64,000 bases of DNA from Austwickia chelonae NBRC 105200. GTDB taxonomy: Bacteria > Actinomycetota > Actinomycetes > Actinomycetales > Dermatophilaceae. The translations under genes were made by a program, and so were the position numbers. The stretch is taken from contig NZ_BAGZ01000018.1 of NCBI RefSeq assembly GCF_000298175.1, forward strand, positions 1-64,000, given 5' to 3'. Shown piece by piece: positions 26,241 through 35,258 of the stretch. The notes under the pieces were generated by a model that was given only the letters and a program-made list of their open reading frames with translations, ran no database searches and had not been told where the DNA came from. Within the stretch, counting starts at the first letter, position 1. The number at the start of each line of letters is the position of its first letter.

Positions 26241-26760
26241 TGTGGGTAACGCTGTGGACAACTTGGGGATAAGTGGGGCTCCATCGGTGGAGAAAGTCTG
26301 CAAGGTGTGGACGAAGCTGGGGACAAGCAGGGCAATCCGCCACAGCGCGAGCCACTGACCGGCATGGATACGAGACGCAGGCTGTTGAACAAAAAAGTTC
26401 AACGCAGAACCGCCTTTATAAGACTGATCGTCTCGAAATACGAGCAGAAGCCTTATTCCAGTCACTCACGGACGAAACTGAACGGCCGCCTGTTTCCATT
26501 CGGAACAGATGCCTCCACGGTGCTGTGGACACAGCTGTGGACAACCGACCCGCACCACCAGGTCGACCAGGCAAAAGAGCCACCCGAAGAGATCTCCCAC
26601 CGCCACACGCTGGGCTTTTACCCCTCCCGGGTCAAGAAAGCGTCAAATGTCCAGCTCACAGCCCTCCTGGGGATAACTCACCAGTAGCCGGGGCCCCGGA
26701 ACGCAGATCACAGCGACAACACCGGCGACCCACGCCCGACCTGACACCACGTTGTCGACA
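26241..26760. promoter_or_regulatory. cluster of DnaA boxes in the dnaB-MATE gap
   Basis: The gap 26021-26877 has no supported gene but holds two perfect DnaA boxes (TGTGGACAA at 26253-26261 and 26536-26544). One-mismatch copies lie at 26306, 26318, 26524 and (as TTGTCGACA) 26752, and two-mismatch copies at 26241, 26264 and 26668. All but the one at 26752, which is on the plus strand, have the minus-strand orientation. An AT-richer segment (about 26384-26465) lies between the two groups. It may be an origin-like or DnaA-titrating element, or a DnaA-controlled promoter region. No dnaA or dnaN is in the window. Confidence 0.55.
26384..26403. repeat. inverted repeat with poly-A loop
   Basis: GTTGAAC (26384-26390) and GTTCAAC (26397-26403) flank six A residues, at the left edge of the AT-rich segment between the two DnaA-box groups. 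It could act as an operator or as a terminator-like hairpin. Confidence 0.4.
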
Positions 26761-26865
26761 GCAATGCGTACAACGGACCCAATATCCGCAAACGCCGATC
26801 ACTACAGCCTGTCATCGACACCGACCAGGCCGAAGCGACCCCCACACCCCCACCGGAACACCACC

Positions 26866-26871
26866 TAGACT
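26866..26871 (+). promoter_or_regulatory. -10 box of a leaderless MATE transcript
   Basis: TAGACT ends six bases before the GTG start at 26878, which has no Shine-Dalgarno. The spacing matches the other leaderless starts in this window. Confidence 0.45.
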
Positions 26872-26877
26872 TCACCG

Positions 26878-28227
26878 GTGAACGCCCACGCCCCGTCCGA
26901 GGGAACACCGCACAGAGCGGTCCTCGCCCTCGCACTGCCGGCCTTCTTCACCCTCATCGCCGAACCACTGTTCCGCCTCGCCGACTCAGCCATCGTCGGA
27001 CACCTCGGCACCACCCCCCTCGCCGGCCTCGGCATCGCCGGAACCATCCTCTCCACCGCCGCCGGCGTCTTCGTCTTCCTGGCCTACGGAACCACCGCAC
27101 TGGTCTCCCGCACCTTCGGCGCCAAAGACACCCGCGCCGCCATCGGCGCAGGACTCGACGGCATCTGGCTGGCACTCGCACTGGGCCTCCTCACCAGCCT
27201 CGTCGTCGGCCTCACCGCCGACCCCCTGTGCCGCCTGTTCGACCCCTCACCGGCCGTCCTCCACGAAGCCACCACCTACCTGCGGATCAGCGCCCTCGGA
27301 CTCCCCGGGATGCTGCTCGTCCTGGCCGCCGCAGGCATCCTCCGCGGACTCCAGGACACCCGGACCCCGCTGATCACCACCACCCTCGGATTCATCACGA
27401 ACGCCCTGCTCAACCTCTGGTTCGTCTACGGCCTCGACCTAGGGATCGCCGGATCCGCCTGGGGCACCGCCATCGCCGAGAACGGCATGGCCGTCGGCAT
27501 GCTCGCCGTCGTCGCCCACCACGCCCGCCGCCACCACGCACCCCTACGACCCCACCCCCGCGGAATCCTCCGCGCCGCCGCCGACGGACTCCCCCTGCTC
27601 GTCCGCACCCTCTCCCTGCGTGGAGTACTGCTCCTGACCACCTGGGCCGCCGTCGCACTCGGCGACACCCCCCTCGCCGCCCACCAGGTGACCACCAGCA
27701 TCTGGGCCTTCCTCATGTTCGCATTGGACTCCCTGGCCATCGCAGGACAAGCCCTCACCGGACGATCCCTCGGCGCCGGCGACCGCACCGCGACCCGCAC
27801 CACCACCACGCTCATCTCCCGATGGGGCATCCTCGTCGGGCTCGGACTCGGCATGCTGCTCCTGGCCACCCACCGACTCCTCCCCGCCCTGTTCACCAGC
27901 GACCCCGCCGTCCACTCCGCCATCGGCGCCGCCCTGATCGTCATCGCCCTGGGCCAGCCCATCGCCGGACTGGCCTTCGTCCTCGACGGCATCCTCATCG
28001 GCGCCGGCGACAGCACCTGGCTGGCCCGCACCCAGACCCTCCTGCTCGTCGGCTACACCCCCCTCGCCATCGGGATCCACCACTGGGCGGACCCCCTGAG
28101 CGCACTCGGCCCCGCCACGGCCACCGCCGTGCTCTGGGTCGCCTTCCTGATCTTCATGAGCGTGCGAGCGCTCGCCCTGCACCGTCGAGCCGCCCGCGAG
28201 GACTGGATGGTCGTCGGCGTCAGATGA
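26878..28227 (+). CDS. MATE-family efflux transporter
   Basis: This is a 449-residue multidrug and toxin extrusion (DinF-like) protein with twelve membrane segments in two homologous halves. The opening LALPAFFTLIAEPLFRLADSAIVGHLG is diagnostic of the family, which exports cationic drugs using Na+ or H+ gradients. The GTG start is apparently leaderless. In many actinobacteria a MATE gene lies between rplI and dnaB; here it keeps its place beside dnaB, divergently, but rplI is 25 kb away. Confidence 0.92.
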   Translation: MNAHAPSEGTPHRAVLALALPAFFTLIAEPLFRLADSAIVGHLGTTPLAGLGIAGTILSTAAGVFVFLAYGTTALVSRTFGAKDTRAAIGAGLDGIWLALALGLLTSLVVGLTADPLCRLFDPSPAVLHEATTYLRISALGLPGMLLVLAAAGILRGLQDTRTPLITTTLGFITNALLNLWFVYGLDLGIAGSAWGTAIAENGMAVGMLAVVAHHARRHHAPLRPHPRGILRAAADGLPLLVRTLSLRGVLLLTTWAAVALGDTPLAAHQVTTSIWAFLMFALDSLAIAGQALTGRSLGAGDRTATRTTTTLISRWGILVGLGLGMLLLATHRLLPALFTSDPAVHSAIGAALIVIALGQPIAGLAFVLDGILIGAGDSTWLARTQTLLLVGYTPLAIGIHHWADPLSALGPATATAVLWVAFLIFMSVRALALHRRAAREDWMVVGVR

Positions 28228-28263
28228 CGGCCGCCCCTGGAGGTCGCCGCGTCCGTCCGGCAC

Positions 28264-28269
28264 TACTGT
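28264..28269 (+). promoter_or_regulatory. -10 box of a leaderless GntR transcript
   Basis: TACTGT ends six bases before the GTG at 28276. No ribosome-binding site precedes that start. Confidence 0.45.
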
Positions 28270-28275
28270 GGCCGC

Positions 28276-29076
28276 GTGACTGCGCCGCTCCCCATCCACA
28301 TCGATCGCACCAGCACACAGCCTCTCTATCTCCAACTGGCCAGGCAGCTGCTCACCGGGATCGACAACGGCGAGCTCCCCCCAGGTTCGCTGCTGGAGAC
28401 CGAGGTCGACCTCGCCCGGCGCCTGCACCTGTCCCGGCCCACCGTCCGTCGTGCCATCGCCGTCCTCGTCGCCAAGGAACTCCTCGTCCGACGCCGCGGG
28501 GTCGGGACCGTCGTCGCCACCGGAAAAGTCCGCCAGCAGGCCGAGTTGAACAGCCTCTACGACGACCTGAGCGCAGAGCACCGTTCGCCCCGTACCAAGC
28601 TGCTCACCCTCGAAGAAGGGGCCGTGCACCGTCAGGCTGCGCTCGCCTTGGGGTTGCCGCCCAGGACCGCTCTGATCCACATCACCCGGTTACGTTCTGT
28701 CGGCGACATCCCCTTGGCGATCCTGGAGAACTGGCTCCCCCCGGACAGTCCGGTGCTGCCCGCGCTCACCCCTGAACGGCTCGAGCAGGACGGTCTCTAT
28801 TCGATCCTGCGCGGCGAGGATCTGGCCCCGCATACTGCGGAGCAGACCTTCGGCGCCCGTAATGCCACCGGTGCGGAACGTCAGCTCCTCGACCTGACCA
28901 GGGCCGACCCGTTGTTGACGATGTGGCGTAGTGCCTATGACGCCGACGGTCGGATCATCGAATGCGGCGATCACCGTTATCGCGGGGATCAGTACAGCAT
29001 CAGTGTCACTGTCGCCCTGGACGACGGTGAGAGGCGTCATCGACCTGGAGGGCAGCCGCACCCTGACCTCCGCTGA
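28276..29076 (+). CDS. GntR/HutC-family transcriptional regulator
   Basis: This is a 266-residue regulator. The winged helix-turn-helix (about residues 10-80) shows QPLYLQLARQLLTGI, LPPGSLLETEVDLARRLHLSRPTVRRAI and the wing RRRGVGTVV. A UTRA ligand domain follows (ITRLRSVGDIPLAILENWLP, EQTFGARNA, LLTMWRSAYDADGRIIE). The HutC subfamily senses histidine, sugars or phosphonates. The gene is 48 bases after the MATE gene with its own apparent promoter. Its target is unknown. Confidence 0.88.
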   Translation: MTAPLPIHIDRTSTQPLYLQLARQLLTGIDNGELPPGSLLETEVDLARRLHLSRPTVRRAIAVLVAKELLVRRRGVGTVVATGKVRQQAELNSLYDDLSAEHRSPRTKLLTLEEGAVHRQAALALGLPPRTALIHITRLRSVGDIPLAILENWLPPDSPVLPALTPERLEQDGLYSILRGEDLAPHTAEQTFGARNATGAERQLLDLTRADPLLTMWRSAYDADGRIIECGDHRYRGDQYSISVTVALDDGERRHRPGGQPHPDLR

Positions 29077-29172
29077 GGCGTCCGGCAGCTTGTCGGGGCG
29101 GTCAGGTCGGGGCGGCCGGACCCCCGGGGGCAGCTGTCCGGGGCCGGTCAGCCCGGGAAGCCTGGACGGGGT

Positions 29173-30189
29173 TCAGTCCTGGTAGCCCTGTGGGTTGTTC
29201 GATTGCCAATGCCAGGAGGAGGCGCAGATGTCGTCGATGGTGCGTGTCGCCTGCCACCCCAGATCGTGGTGGGCCCGGCTGGGGTCGGCATAAGTCTCCG
29301 CGAGGTCGCCGGCCCGGCGGTCCACGAGCTCGTAGGGGATTTCACGGCCGCAGGCCCGTTCGAAGGCGTGCAGGAGTTCCAGCACGCTGGTTCCCCGGCC
29401 GGTCCCGAGATTCCAGACGCCGACCCGGTCCTCCATCCGGTCGAGGGCTGCCAGGGCGGCGACGTGCCCGGCGGCCAGGTCGTCGACGTGGATGTAGTCG
29501 CGGACACCGGTGCCGTCCGGGGTGAGGTAGTCCCCGCCGAAGACGCGCAGTTTCTCCCGTCGTCCGACGGCCACCTGAGCGATGAAGGGCAGCAGGTTGT
29601 TCGGTGTCCCTGAGGGGTCCTCGCCGATCCGGCCCGACGGATGCGCCCCGACCGGGTTGAAGTAACGCAGCAGAGCGACCCGCCAGCGTTCGTCGGTGGC
29701 GGCGACATCCTTGAGGATCTGTTCGATCATCACCTTCGTCCACCCGTACGGGTTGGTCGCCCCGGTCGGCATGTCCTCGACCATCGGTGGGCGCGATCCT
29801 TCTCCGTAGACGGTGGCCGAGGAGGAGAAGACCAGTCGGTGCACGTCATGGGCCGACATCGCCGCCACCAAGGACAGGGTGCTGCCGATGTTGTTTCGGT
29901 AGTAGTCGATCGGTTGCTCCGTGGATTCGCCGACCGCTTTGAACCCGGCGAAGTGGATGACGGCGTCGACCGGTTCGGCGGCGAAGAGGTCCATCGTGCG
30001 TTCCCGGTCCTCCACGCTGAACCGGTGCACCGTGAGGGGGCATCGGGCGAGTTCCTCGAGGCGGTCGATCACCAGGGGGGACGAATTGGAGAAGTCGTCG
30101 ACGACGACGACATGGTGTCCCGCCTCGACGAGGTGCAACACGGTGTGCGAGCCGATGTATCCACAACCGCCCGTGACCACTACGCGCAT
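29173..30189 (-). CDS. galE: UDP-glucose 4-epimerase
   Basis: This is a 338-residue extended SDR that interconverts UDP-glucose and UDP-galactose. Visible are the NAD motif GGCGYIGSH, the SSSATVYG catalytic Ser/Thr region, the NPYGWTK Tyr/Lys pair, RYFNPVGAHPSG and the GDGTGVRDYIHVDDLA-like signature, here TPDGTGVRDYIHVDDL. ATG 30189 is used because a TAGACT -10 ends exactly six bases upstream (leaderless); the GTG at 30192 is the alternative. It begins the glycopolymer region and can supply galactose units for surface glycans. Confidence 0.94.
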   Translation of the reverse strand: MRVVVTGGCGYIGSHTVLHLVEAGHHVVVVDDFSNSSPLVIDRLEELARCPLTVHRFSVEDRERTMDLFAAEPVDAVIHFAGFKAVGESTEQPIDYYRNNIGSTLSLVAAMSAHDVHRLVFSSSATVYGEGSRPPMVEDMPTGATNPYGWTKVMIEQILKDVAATDERWRVALLRYFNPVGAHPSGRIGEDPSGTPNNLLPFIAQVAVGRREKLRVFGGDYLTPDGTGVRDYIHVDDLAAGHVAALAALDRMEDRVGVWNLGTGRGTSVLELLHAFERACGREIPYELVDRRAGDLAETYADPSRAHHDLGWQATRTIDDICASSWHWQSNNPQGYQD

Positions 30190-30195
30190 CACCCG

Positions 30196-30223
30196 AGTCT
30201 AGATCTATCCCATTGCCGTTCAA
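30196..30223 (-). promoter_or_regulatory. galE promoter (leaderless)
   Basis: On the minus strand TTGAAC (30218-30223), a 16-base spacer and TAGACT (30196-30201) end six bases before the galE ATG. Confidence 0.6.
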
Positions 30224-30402
30224 GAGATTTCGTTAAAGTCACCTGATATCGGCATGCAAGGCAAAACCCACGCGACACAACCCGCCACCCCTCCACGGAC
30301 AGACGGTCGCCCACCGACCGGTCACAGCAGCGTCCACCCGCCGGACGGACGGACGTCCGTGCAGCACTACCCCCCAACCGACCCAGCTGACAGCCTGAGC
30401 CC

Positions 30403-31791
30403 ATGAAGGCTGCCCTCGTACGACGCACGACAGCCGCCCCAGCGCTGCACCACCACCTGACCCCCGTCCTCGGCGACATCGCCCCCACCCGCATCGCCCC
30501 GATCCTCGGGCCCCGAATGTGGTGGGCCGGGCCCCTCGACGTCGAAGGACTCCTCCTCGGCGCGCTCCAAGCAGCACTCACCGCGGCCAACGACCTCCTC
30601 GACCACGACCGGTTCGCCGTCGACGCCCGCCAACTCAGCACCTGGACCGCATCCCCCGAACACCTCCGCGTCGACGGACGCCCCCTGCACCCGGTCGAAC
30701 ACCCCACCCGGTTCTTCCCCTGCCAAGACGGATGGATCCGCGCCCACGACAGCCGACCCCACCACAACCACCCCCCGGCGCGGTGCCTCCACACCGACAG
30801 CCCCGAAGCCCTGGCCCGGACGATGACCGCAGCCCAGGCCGAACACCTGATCCGAGAACACGGCGGCACCGCGGCAGCCGTCCGGACACCCCAGGAATGG
30901 CTGGCCTCCGACATGGGACGAACCGTCGGCGCCCGCCCCTGGATCGACGCCACCCTGCCAGACCCCGACACCAGCCGAATCCCCGAAAACCCGCCGCTAC
31001 GCACCCTCACCGGACTACAGATCATCGACCTCACCGACCTCGCACTGGGCCCGACCTCGACCCGACTGCTCGCCCTGCTCGGCGCCGACGTCCTCCGCGT
31101 CATCCCACCGCACCGGTCGGCCCCGACCGGAAGACAACTCGACACCGGATTCGGGAAACGCACCGTAGAAATCGACCTCGCAACCACGGCCGGGCAAGAC
31201 CGACTCGACGAACTACTCGCCGGCGCCGACGCCGTCGTCCACTCCTGCCACCGACAGGAGGACGCCACCTGCGCCCTCGACATCCCCGCCACCACCCGAC
31301 GACACCCCCACCTGGCCGTCGTCGACATCACCGCCTGGGGGAACACCAGCCCGTGGCGACACGAAGCCGGATCCGACGCCGTCGTCCAGGCCGCCACCGG
31401 CATCGCCCACCTCTACTCCCGGCCCATCCACGACACCGAAGAACCCGCCGACGTCGACATCACCAACCCCACCCTCGTCTGGCGGCCGTCCCCCCGAAAA
31501 CCCAGAACCCTGCCGGTACGGGCGCTCAATCAGGCCACCGGATACGGAGCAGCAGCAGCCACGCTCGCCCTGATCGCCCGGCGACGTCGACAAGGCGCCG
31601 CCGGCACAGGCCGACTCTCCCTGGCCCGGACAGCCCACGAACTGTTGAACCTGCCCAGCCTGGACGGGACGGCCCAGGAACTACCCGGCACACTCCACGA
31701 AATCGACTCCGACTACGGCCTCCTCACCTACGCCCGGCCTGCCGTGCTGGCCGGAGGCGTACCGGTGGACTACGCCGGCCCCCCGACCTGA
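30403..31791 (+). CDS. CaiB/BaiF-type CoA-transferase (family III) with rearranged domains
   Basis: This is a 462-residue protein. Residues from about 205 match the N-terminal core of family III CoA-transferases: LTGLQIIDLTDLALGP, LLGADVLRVIPP, GKRTVEIDL and the candidate catalytic Asp region EAGSDAVVQAATGIA. The first 200 residues resemble the C-terminal part of these enzymes (FFPCQDGWIRAH, RTPQEWLAS), so the halves appear in swapped order or as a partial tandem. The substrate is unknown. It lies between galE and the glycan operon without an obvious link. Its 3' end overlaps the convergent GT2 gene by 22 bases. Confidence 0.75.
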   Translation: MKAALVRRTTAAPALHHHLTPVLGDIAPTRIAPILGPRMWWAGPLDVEGLLLGALQAALTAANDLLDHDRFAVDARQLSTWTASPEHLRVDGRPLHPVEHPTRFFPCQDGWIRAHDSRPHHNHPPARCLHTDSPEALARTMTAAQAEHLIREHGGTAAAVRTPQEWLASDMGRTVGARPWIDATLPDPDTSRIPENPPLRTLTGLQIIDLTDLALGPTSTRLLALLGADVLRVIPPHRSAPTGRQLDTGFGKRTVEIDLATTAGQDRLDELLAGADAVVHSCHRQEDATCALDIPATTRRHPHLAVVDITAWGNTSPWRHEAGSDAVVQAATGIAHLYSRPIHDTEEPADVDITNPTLVWRPSPRKPRTLPVRALNQATGYGAAAATLALIARRRRQGAAGTGRLSLARTAHELLNLPSLDGTAQELPGTLHEIDSDYGLLTYARPAVLAGGVPVDYAGPPT

Positions 31792-32822
31792 CCGGACCCA
31801 GCGGACGAAGACCCCTCCAACACCGACACCGGCACCACCCGACGCACCGACCCGTCCGGCAACGGCCTCGCATACTCCAGGAAGACCCGGCCCGAAGCGC
31901 CCACGGCGATACCCAGACCCCGCGCTGCCAGACGCAACCCCTTGGCCTGATGATCCGCGCGCCCCAAGACCACACCGGCACAGGCCCGGGCCGCGCCCAC
32001 CGCGCCACGCGCCACGCCCCCTGCGCCCACCTGAACCCGGCGAAGCGAAGAAACCGAACCCCCAGGGAAACCCGTATCCAAAAGTCCTGTCGAATTCCCG
32101 TGGCTGAACGCCCGGGTCAACACCCACCTGCGATTGGCCCGCGACCCCGGCACCTGATCGACCACGGCAGCTTCCTCGCAGTACACGATCCGCTCCCCCG
32201 CAGCGGTCAACGTCCGGGTGAACAGCGTGTCCTCGCCACCGGTCATCCCGGTACGGACGTCGAAGAGCAAACCCATCCGACGCACCACGGCCAGATCCAC
32301 AAGCAGGTTGGACGTCGGCGCAGCCGGAACGACAGTCCCGGTAGGCCAGGTGCGTCGCACGAAGAAACCCCCCGCGAGAACCCACGGGTCCAGATCCTCC
32401 GGGTAATCGGCCAACACCCGACCGGCCACCCCCGCCGCACCGCTGGAAAGCCAGGTCCGGACCATCAGGGCCAGCCAGAGCGGGTGCGGACGTTCGTCGT
32501 CGTCGATGAAGACCAGCGCATCGTCGTCCGCACACGCCGCCAACGCCTGATTACGCGCCGAAGCGATCCCCGGCGTCGTCTCGGACACATAGGTCACCCC
32601 AGGAAGGGCCGCCTCCTCCACCACGGGCCGAGCGCCCTGCCCCGGATCGTTGTCGACGATCACGACCCGGCCGGTCACCCCCTCGTCGAGATCCCGGATC
32701 TGCTCCACCAGCAGGGGTAGCAACGCGGTCAGATGGTCATTGCGCCGATAGGTCGGCACGGCCACGGCCACGCGGATCCCCCGCCCCGATGGCACCCCGC
32801 CCGCAGTTTTGTTCTCGCTCAT
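31770..32822 (-). CDS. glycosyltransferase family 2
   Basis: This is a 350-residue GT-A glycosyltransferase. Strand 1 is [19 protein letters not shown], the nucleotide region is VVIVDNDP, and the metal-binding acidic motif is FIDDDERP. Then comes [13 protein letters not shown] and an acceptor region [15 protein letters not shown]. It is the last gene of the nine-gene minus operon. ATG 32822 overlaps the rmlA stop by four bases. It probably adds one sugar to the lipid-linked repeat unit. Linkage and donor unknown. Confidence 0.87.
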   Translation of the reverse strand: MSENKTAGGVPSGRGIRVAVAVPTYRRNDHLTALLPLLVEQIRDLDEGVTGRVVIVDNDPGQGARPVVEEAALPGVTYVSETTPGIASARNQALAACADDDALVFIDDDERPHPLWLALMVRTWLSSGAAGVAGRVLADYPEDLDPWVLAGGFFVRRTWPTGTVVPAAPTSNLLVDLAVVRRMGLLFDVRTGMTGGEDTLFTRTLTAAGERIVYCEEAAVVDQVPGSRANRRWVLTRAFSHGNSTGLLDTGFPGGSVSSLRRVQVGAGGVARGAVGAARACAGVVLGRADHQAKGLRLAARGLGIAVGASGRVFLEYARPLPDGSVRRVVPVSVLEGSSSAGSGQVGGPA

Positions 32823-33709
32823 TCCCCAGGAACACCGACCTTGTCGCCGCGGGCCAACAGTTGCATCAGATATTCGCCGTACCCGGACTTCCGCAACAGC
32901 CCGGCGCGTTCCTCCAAACCGGTGTCGTCGAGGAAACCCCTCCGCCAAGCAGCTTCCTCTGGGCACCCCACCTGAAGCCCCTGCCGGGCCTGAATGGTCC
33001 GGACGAAGTCGCCGGCGTCGTTGAGGTCGGCGAAGGTCCCGGTGTCCAGCCAGGCCGTCCCCCGAGGCAGCGTGACGACCTTGAGCCGCCCCTGGTCGAG
33101 ATAGGTCCGGTTGATATCGGTGATCTCCAGTTCGCCTCTGGCCGAAGGCTTCAACTGGCGGGCGATCTCGACCACATCGTTGTCGTAGAAATACAACCCC
33201 GGGATCGCATAATGGCTTCGCGGGCGGACAGGTTTCTCCTCCAAGGAGATCGCCCTCCCGTCGCTGTCGAACTCCACGACACCGTACGAACTGGGATGAG
33301 CCACCCAGTAAGCGAAGATCAACGCCCCGTCGATCTGCTCCGCCAAGCTGAGATGAGTGCCCAGGCCCTGCCCGTAGAAGATGTTGTCGCCCAGGACGAG
33401 CGCAGCCGGATGCCCGTCGAGGAAATCCGCCCCGATGGTGAACGCCTGAGCCAACCCCTTGGGCTCGGGCTGCTGAGCGTAGGTGATCGAGATACCGAAC
33501 TGTGAACCGTCGCCGAGGAGCCGAGCGAAACTGTCCGAATCGTGCGGAGTCGTGATCACGAGAATGTCCCGGATACCCGCCAGGATCAACGTCGACAACG
33601 GGTAGTAGATCATCGGTTTGTCGTACACCGGGACGAGCTGCTTACTCACCCCCTGGGTGATGGGGTGCAGACGCGACCCTGTCCCCCCGGCCAGAATGAT
33701 CCCGCGCAT
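32819..33709 (-). CDS. rmlA: glucose-1-phosphate thymidylyltransferase
   Basis: This 296-residue enzyme makes dTDP-glucose from dTTP and glucose-1-phosphate, the first step to dTDP-L-rhamnose. Hallmarks are [43 protein letters not shown] and WLDTGT. ATG 33709 is preferred; GTG 33712 lies directly before it with AAGGA upstream. It partners rmlB and the rmlC-rmlD fusion on the opposite strand 10 kb away. Confidence 0.95.
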   Translation of the reverse strand: MRGIILAGGTGSRLHPITQGVSKQLVPVYDKPMIYYPLSTLILAGIRDILVITTPHDSDSFARLLGDGSQFGISITYAQQPEPKGLAQAFTIGADFLDGHPAALVLGDNIFYGQGLGTHLSLAEQIDGALIFAYWVAHPSSYGVVEFDSDGRAISLEEKPVRPRSHYAIPGLYFYDNDVVEIARQLKPSARGELEITDINRTYLDQGRLKVVTLPRGTAWLDTGTFADLNDAGDFVRTIQARQGLQVGCPEEAAWRRGFLDDTGLEERAGLLRKSGYGEYLMQLLARGDKVGVPGE

Positions 33710-33770
33710 CACATCGTCCTTCCTGCTCGGACCGCCGGACCCGGCGACCGCCCCATCGTCTTCCTCGACC

Positions 33771-35258
33771 TCATCGGCGGATCAGAGCCACAGCGGAACG
33801 AACTTCACCGATATCCGCGCGAACCCGGCGGAGCACGAGCGCACCCACCCCGACCGCCGCCACCCCCGCCAGCCCACCGGCCAACAACTGCGCCACCGAC
33901 CACCAACCTGAAGTGGCACCCACCGCGGACCAGGCCGCGAAACCCGACACCCCGGCCACCGCGATGATCCGCAGAGCACCCAGATAGAGATCGTCCACGA
34001 CGACACCGGCGCACCGCCCCATCCACCACAAGGACAACGGCCAGGTCACCGCAGGAGCCAGCGCATACCCGGCGGCGACACCCACGAGACCGAACCACGA
34101 CCCCGCCACGACGCAGGTGATCTTGATCGTGGAAGCCACGAAGGTGAACCGCATCAGATCGCGCGTCAACCCCCGGGAGACATAAACCCAGTAACCGACG
34201 AAAGCCAAGGTGTCGAAGGCCGCAGCGACCGCCAACCAGGCCAGCAGCGGCGACACCGACGACCAGGCCGGGCCGAGCAGCAAGGCCACAACCGGCTCGG
34301 CAGCCCCGGCGACCCAGGCGAGCGCCACCACCAGGGTGTAACCCAGGCAGAGCTGACCGCGCGCCAGGAAACGGCGATAGGCGACCTCGTCGTCCTGGAG
34401 GCGGGCGAAGACCGGGACCGCCACCCTGGTGATCGGAACCCGTACCAGGTTGTACGACTGCATGAGCAGCTGGAACGCCCGGTTGTACAAGCCCAGCGGA
34501 CCTTTGCCCAGGCGCAGACCGATGACGAAGGTGTCGGCATTGTTCGCCGCATATCCGACGAGCTGGCTGGCGACCAGATACCAGCCGAAGGTCATGAAGG
34601 AACGGACATCGACGCCTCGACGGGGACGCCCTGGAAGCCAGCGCGCGACCCACAACAGGACGATCATCATCACCACGCCGGTCGCGACCTGCTGAACGGC
34701 CAGGGCCCACACGCCGAAACCGGCTGCCGCCAAGGTGATCGCTGTGGCGACTCCGCCGATCTGGGCGGCGACATCGACGACGACCAGGGCCCCGAAACGG
34801 AGTTCTCGCATCAGTCCCGCCCGATATTGGGTGGCAGCCCCGTTGAGCACGAAGGTGAGCGCCAGCACCTGGCAGATCCCGGTCAGCGCCGGTTCGTCGA
34901 AGAGCATCGCGACCAGTGGCGCGGCCGCAGCGAGCAACCCGGCGAGGAGGACGCCCAGCCCGGTGTTGATCCAGAACAGGGCATCCCGTTCGTCACGGGA
35001 CAGCGTCGGGGCCTGCACCGCGGCCGAGCTGAGTCCGAAGTCGCGGAAGATCTCACCGACGCCGATGATCACCATGACCATGGCGATCAGGCCGTACTCG
35101 GCGGGTTGCAGCAGACGCGCCAGGACGACGATGCTGCCGGTCTGGATCAGGACCCGCAGGATCTGGCCGCCCAGGCTGGTGGCGGCGCCCCGCATCGCGG
35201 CCCGGCCGAGAGCGGTCGTCTTCGACTTCCCGGTGGGATCTTCTCCCTGCCCGGTCAT
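33771..35258 (-). CDS. Wzx-type polysaccharide flippase
   Basis: This is a 495-residue MOP-superfamily membrane protein with about 12-14 helices. The N-terminus [35 protein letters not shown] and the [33 protein letters not shown] segment are typical of the polysaccharide_synt/RfbX (WzxC-like) family. It flips undecaprenyl-linked repeat units across the membrane for Wzy polymerisation. ATG 35258 overlaps the GDPD gene stop by four bases. Confidence 0.9.
   Translation of the reverse strand: MTGQGEDPTGKSKTTALGRAAMRGAATSLGGQILRVLIQTGSIVVLARLLQPAEYGLIAMVMVIIGVGEIFRDFGLSSAAVQAPTLSRDERDALFWINTGLGVLLAGLLAAAAPLVAMLFDEPALTGICQVLALTFVLNGAATQYRAGLMRELRFGALVVVDVAAQIGGVATAITLAAAGFGVWALAVQQVATGVVMMIVLLWVARWLPGRPRRGVDVRSFMTFGWYLVASQLVGYAANNADTFVIGLRLGKGPLGLYNRAFQLLMQSYNLVRVPITRVAVPVFARLQDDEVAYRRFLARGQLCLGYTLVVALAWVAGAAEPVVALLLGPAWSSVSPLLAWLAVAAAFDTLAFVGYWVYVSRGLTRDLMRFTFVASTIKITCVVAGSWFGLVGVAAGYALAPAVTWPLSLWWMGRCAGVVVDDLYLGALRIIAVAGVSGFAAWSAVGATSGWWSVAQLLAGGLAGVAAVGVGALVLRRVRADIGEVRSAVALIRR

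Noticed and set aside
26273-26881. Open frames in the dnaB-MATE gap
   Set aside because: No ribosome-binding site, no domain, low-complexity ends; the region is better explained by DnaA boxes and promoters.
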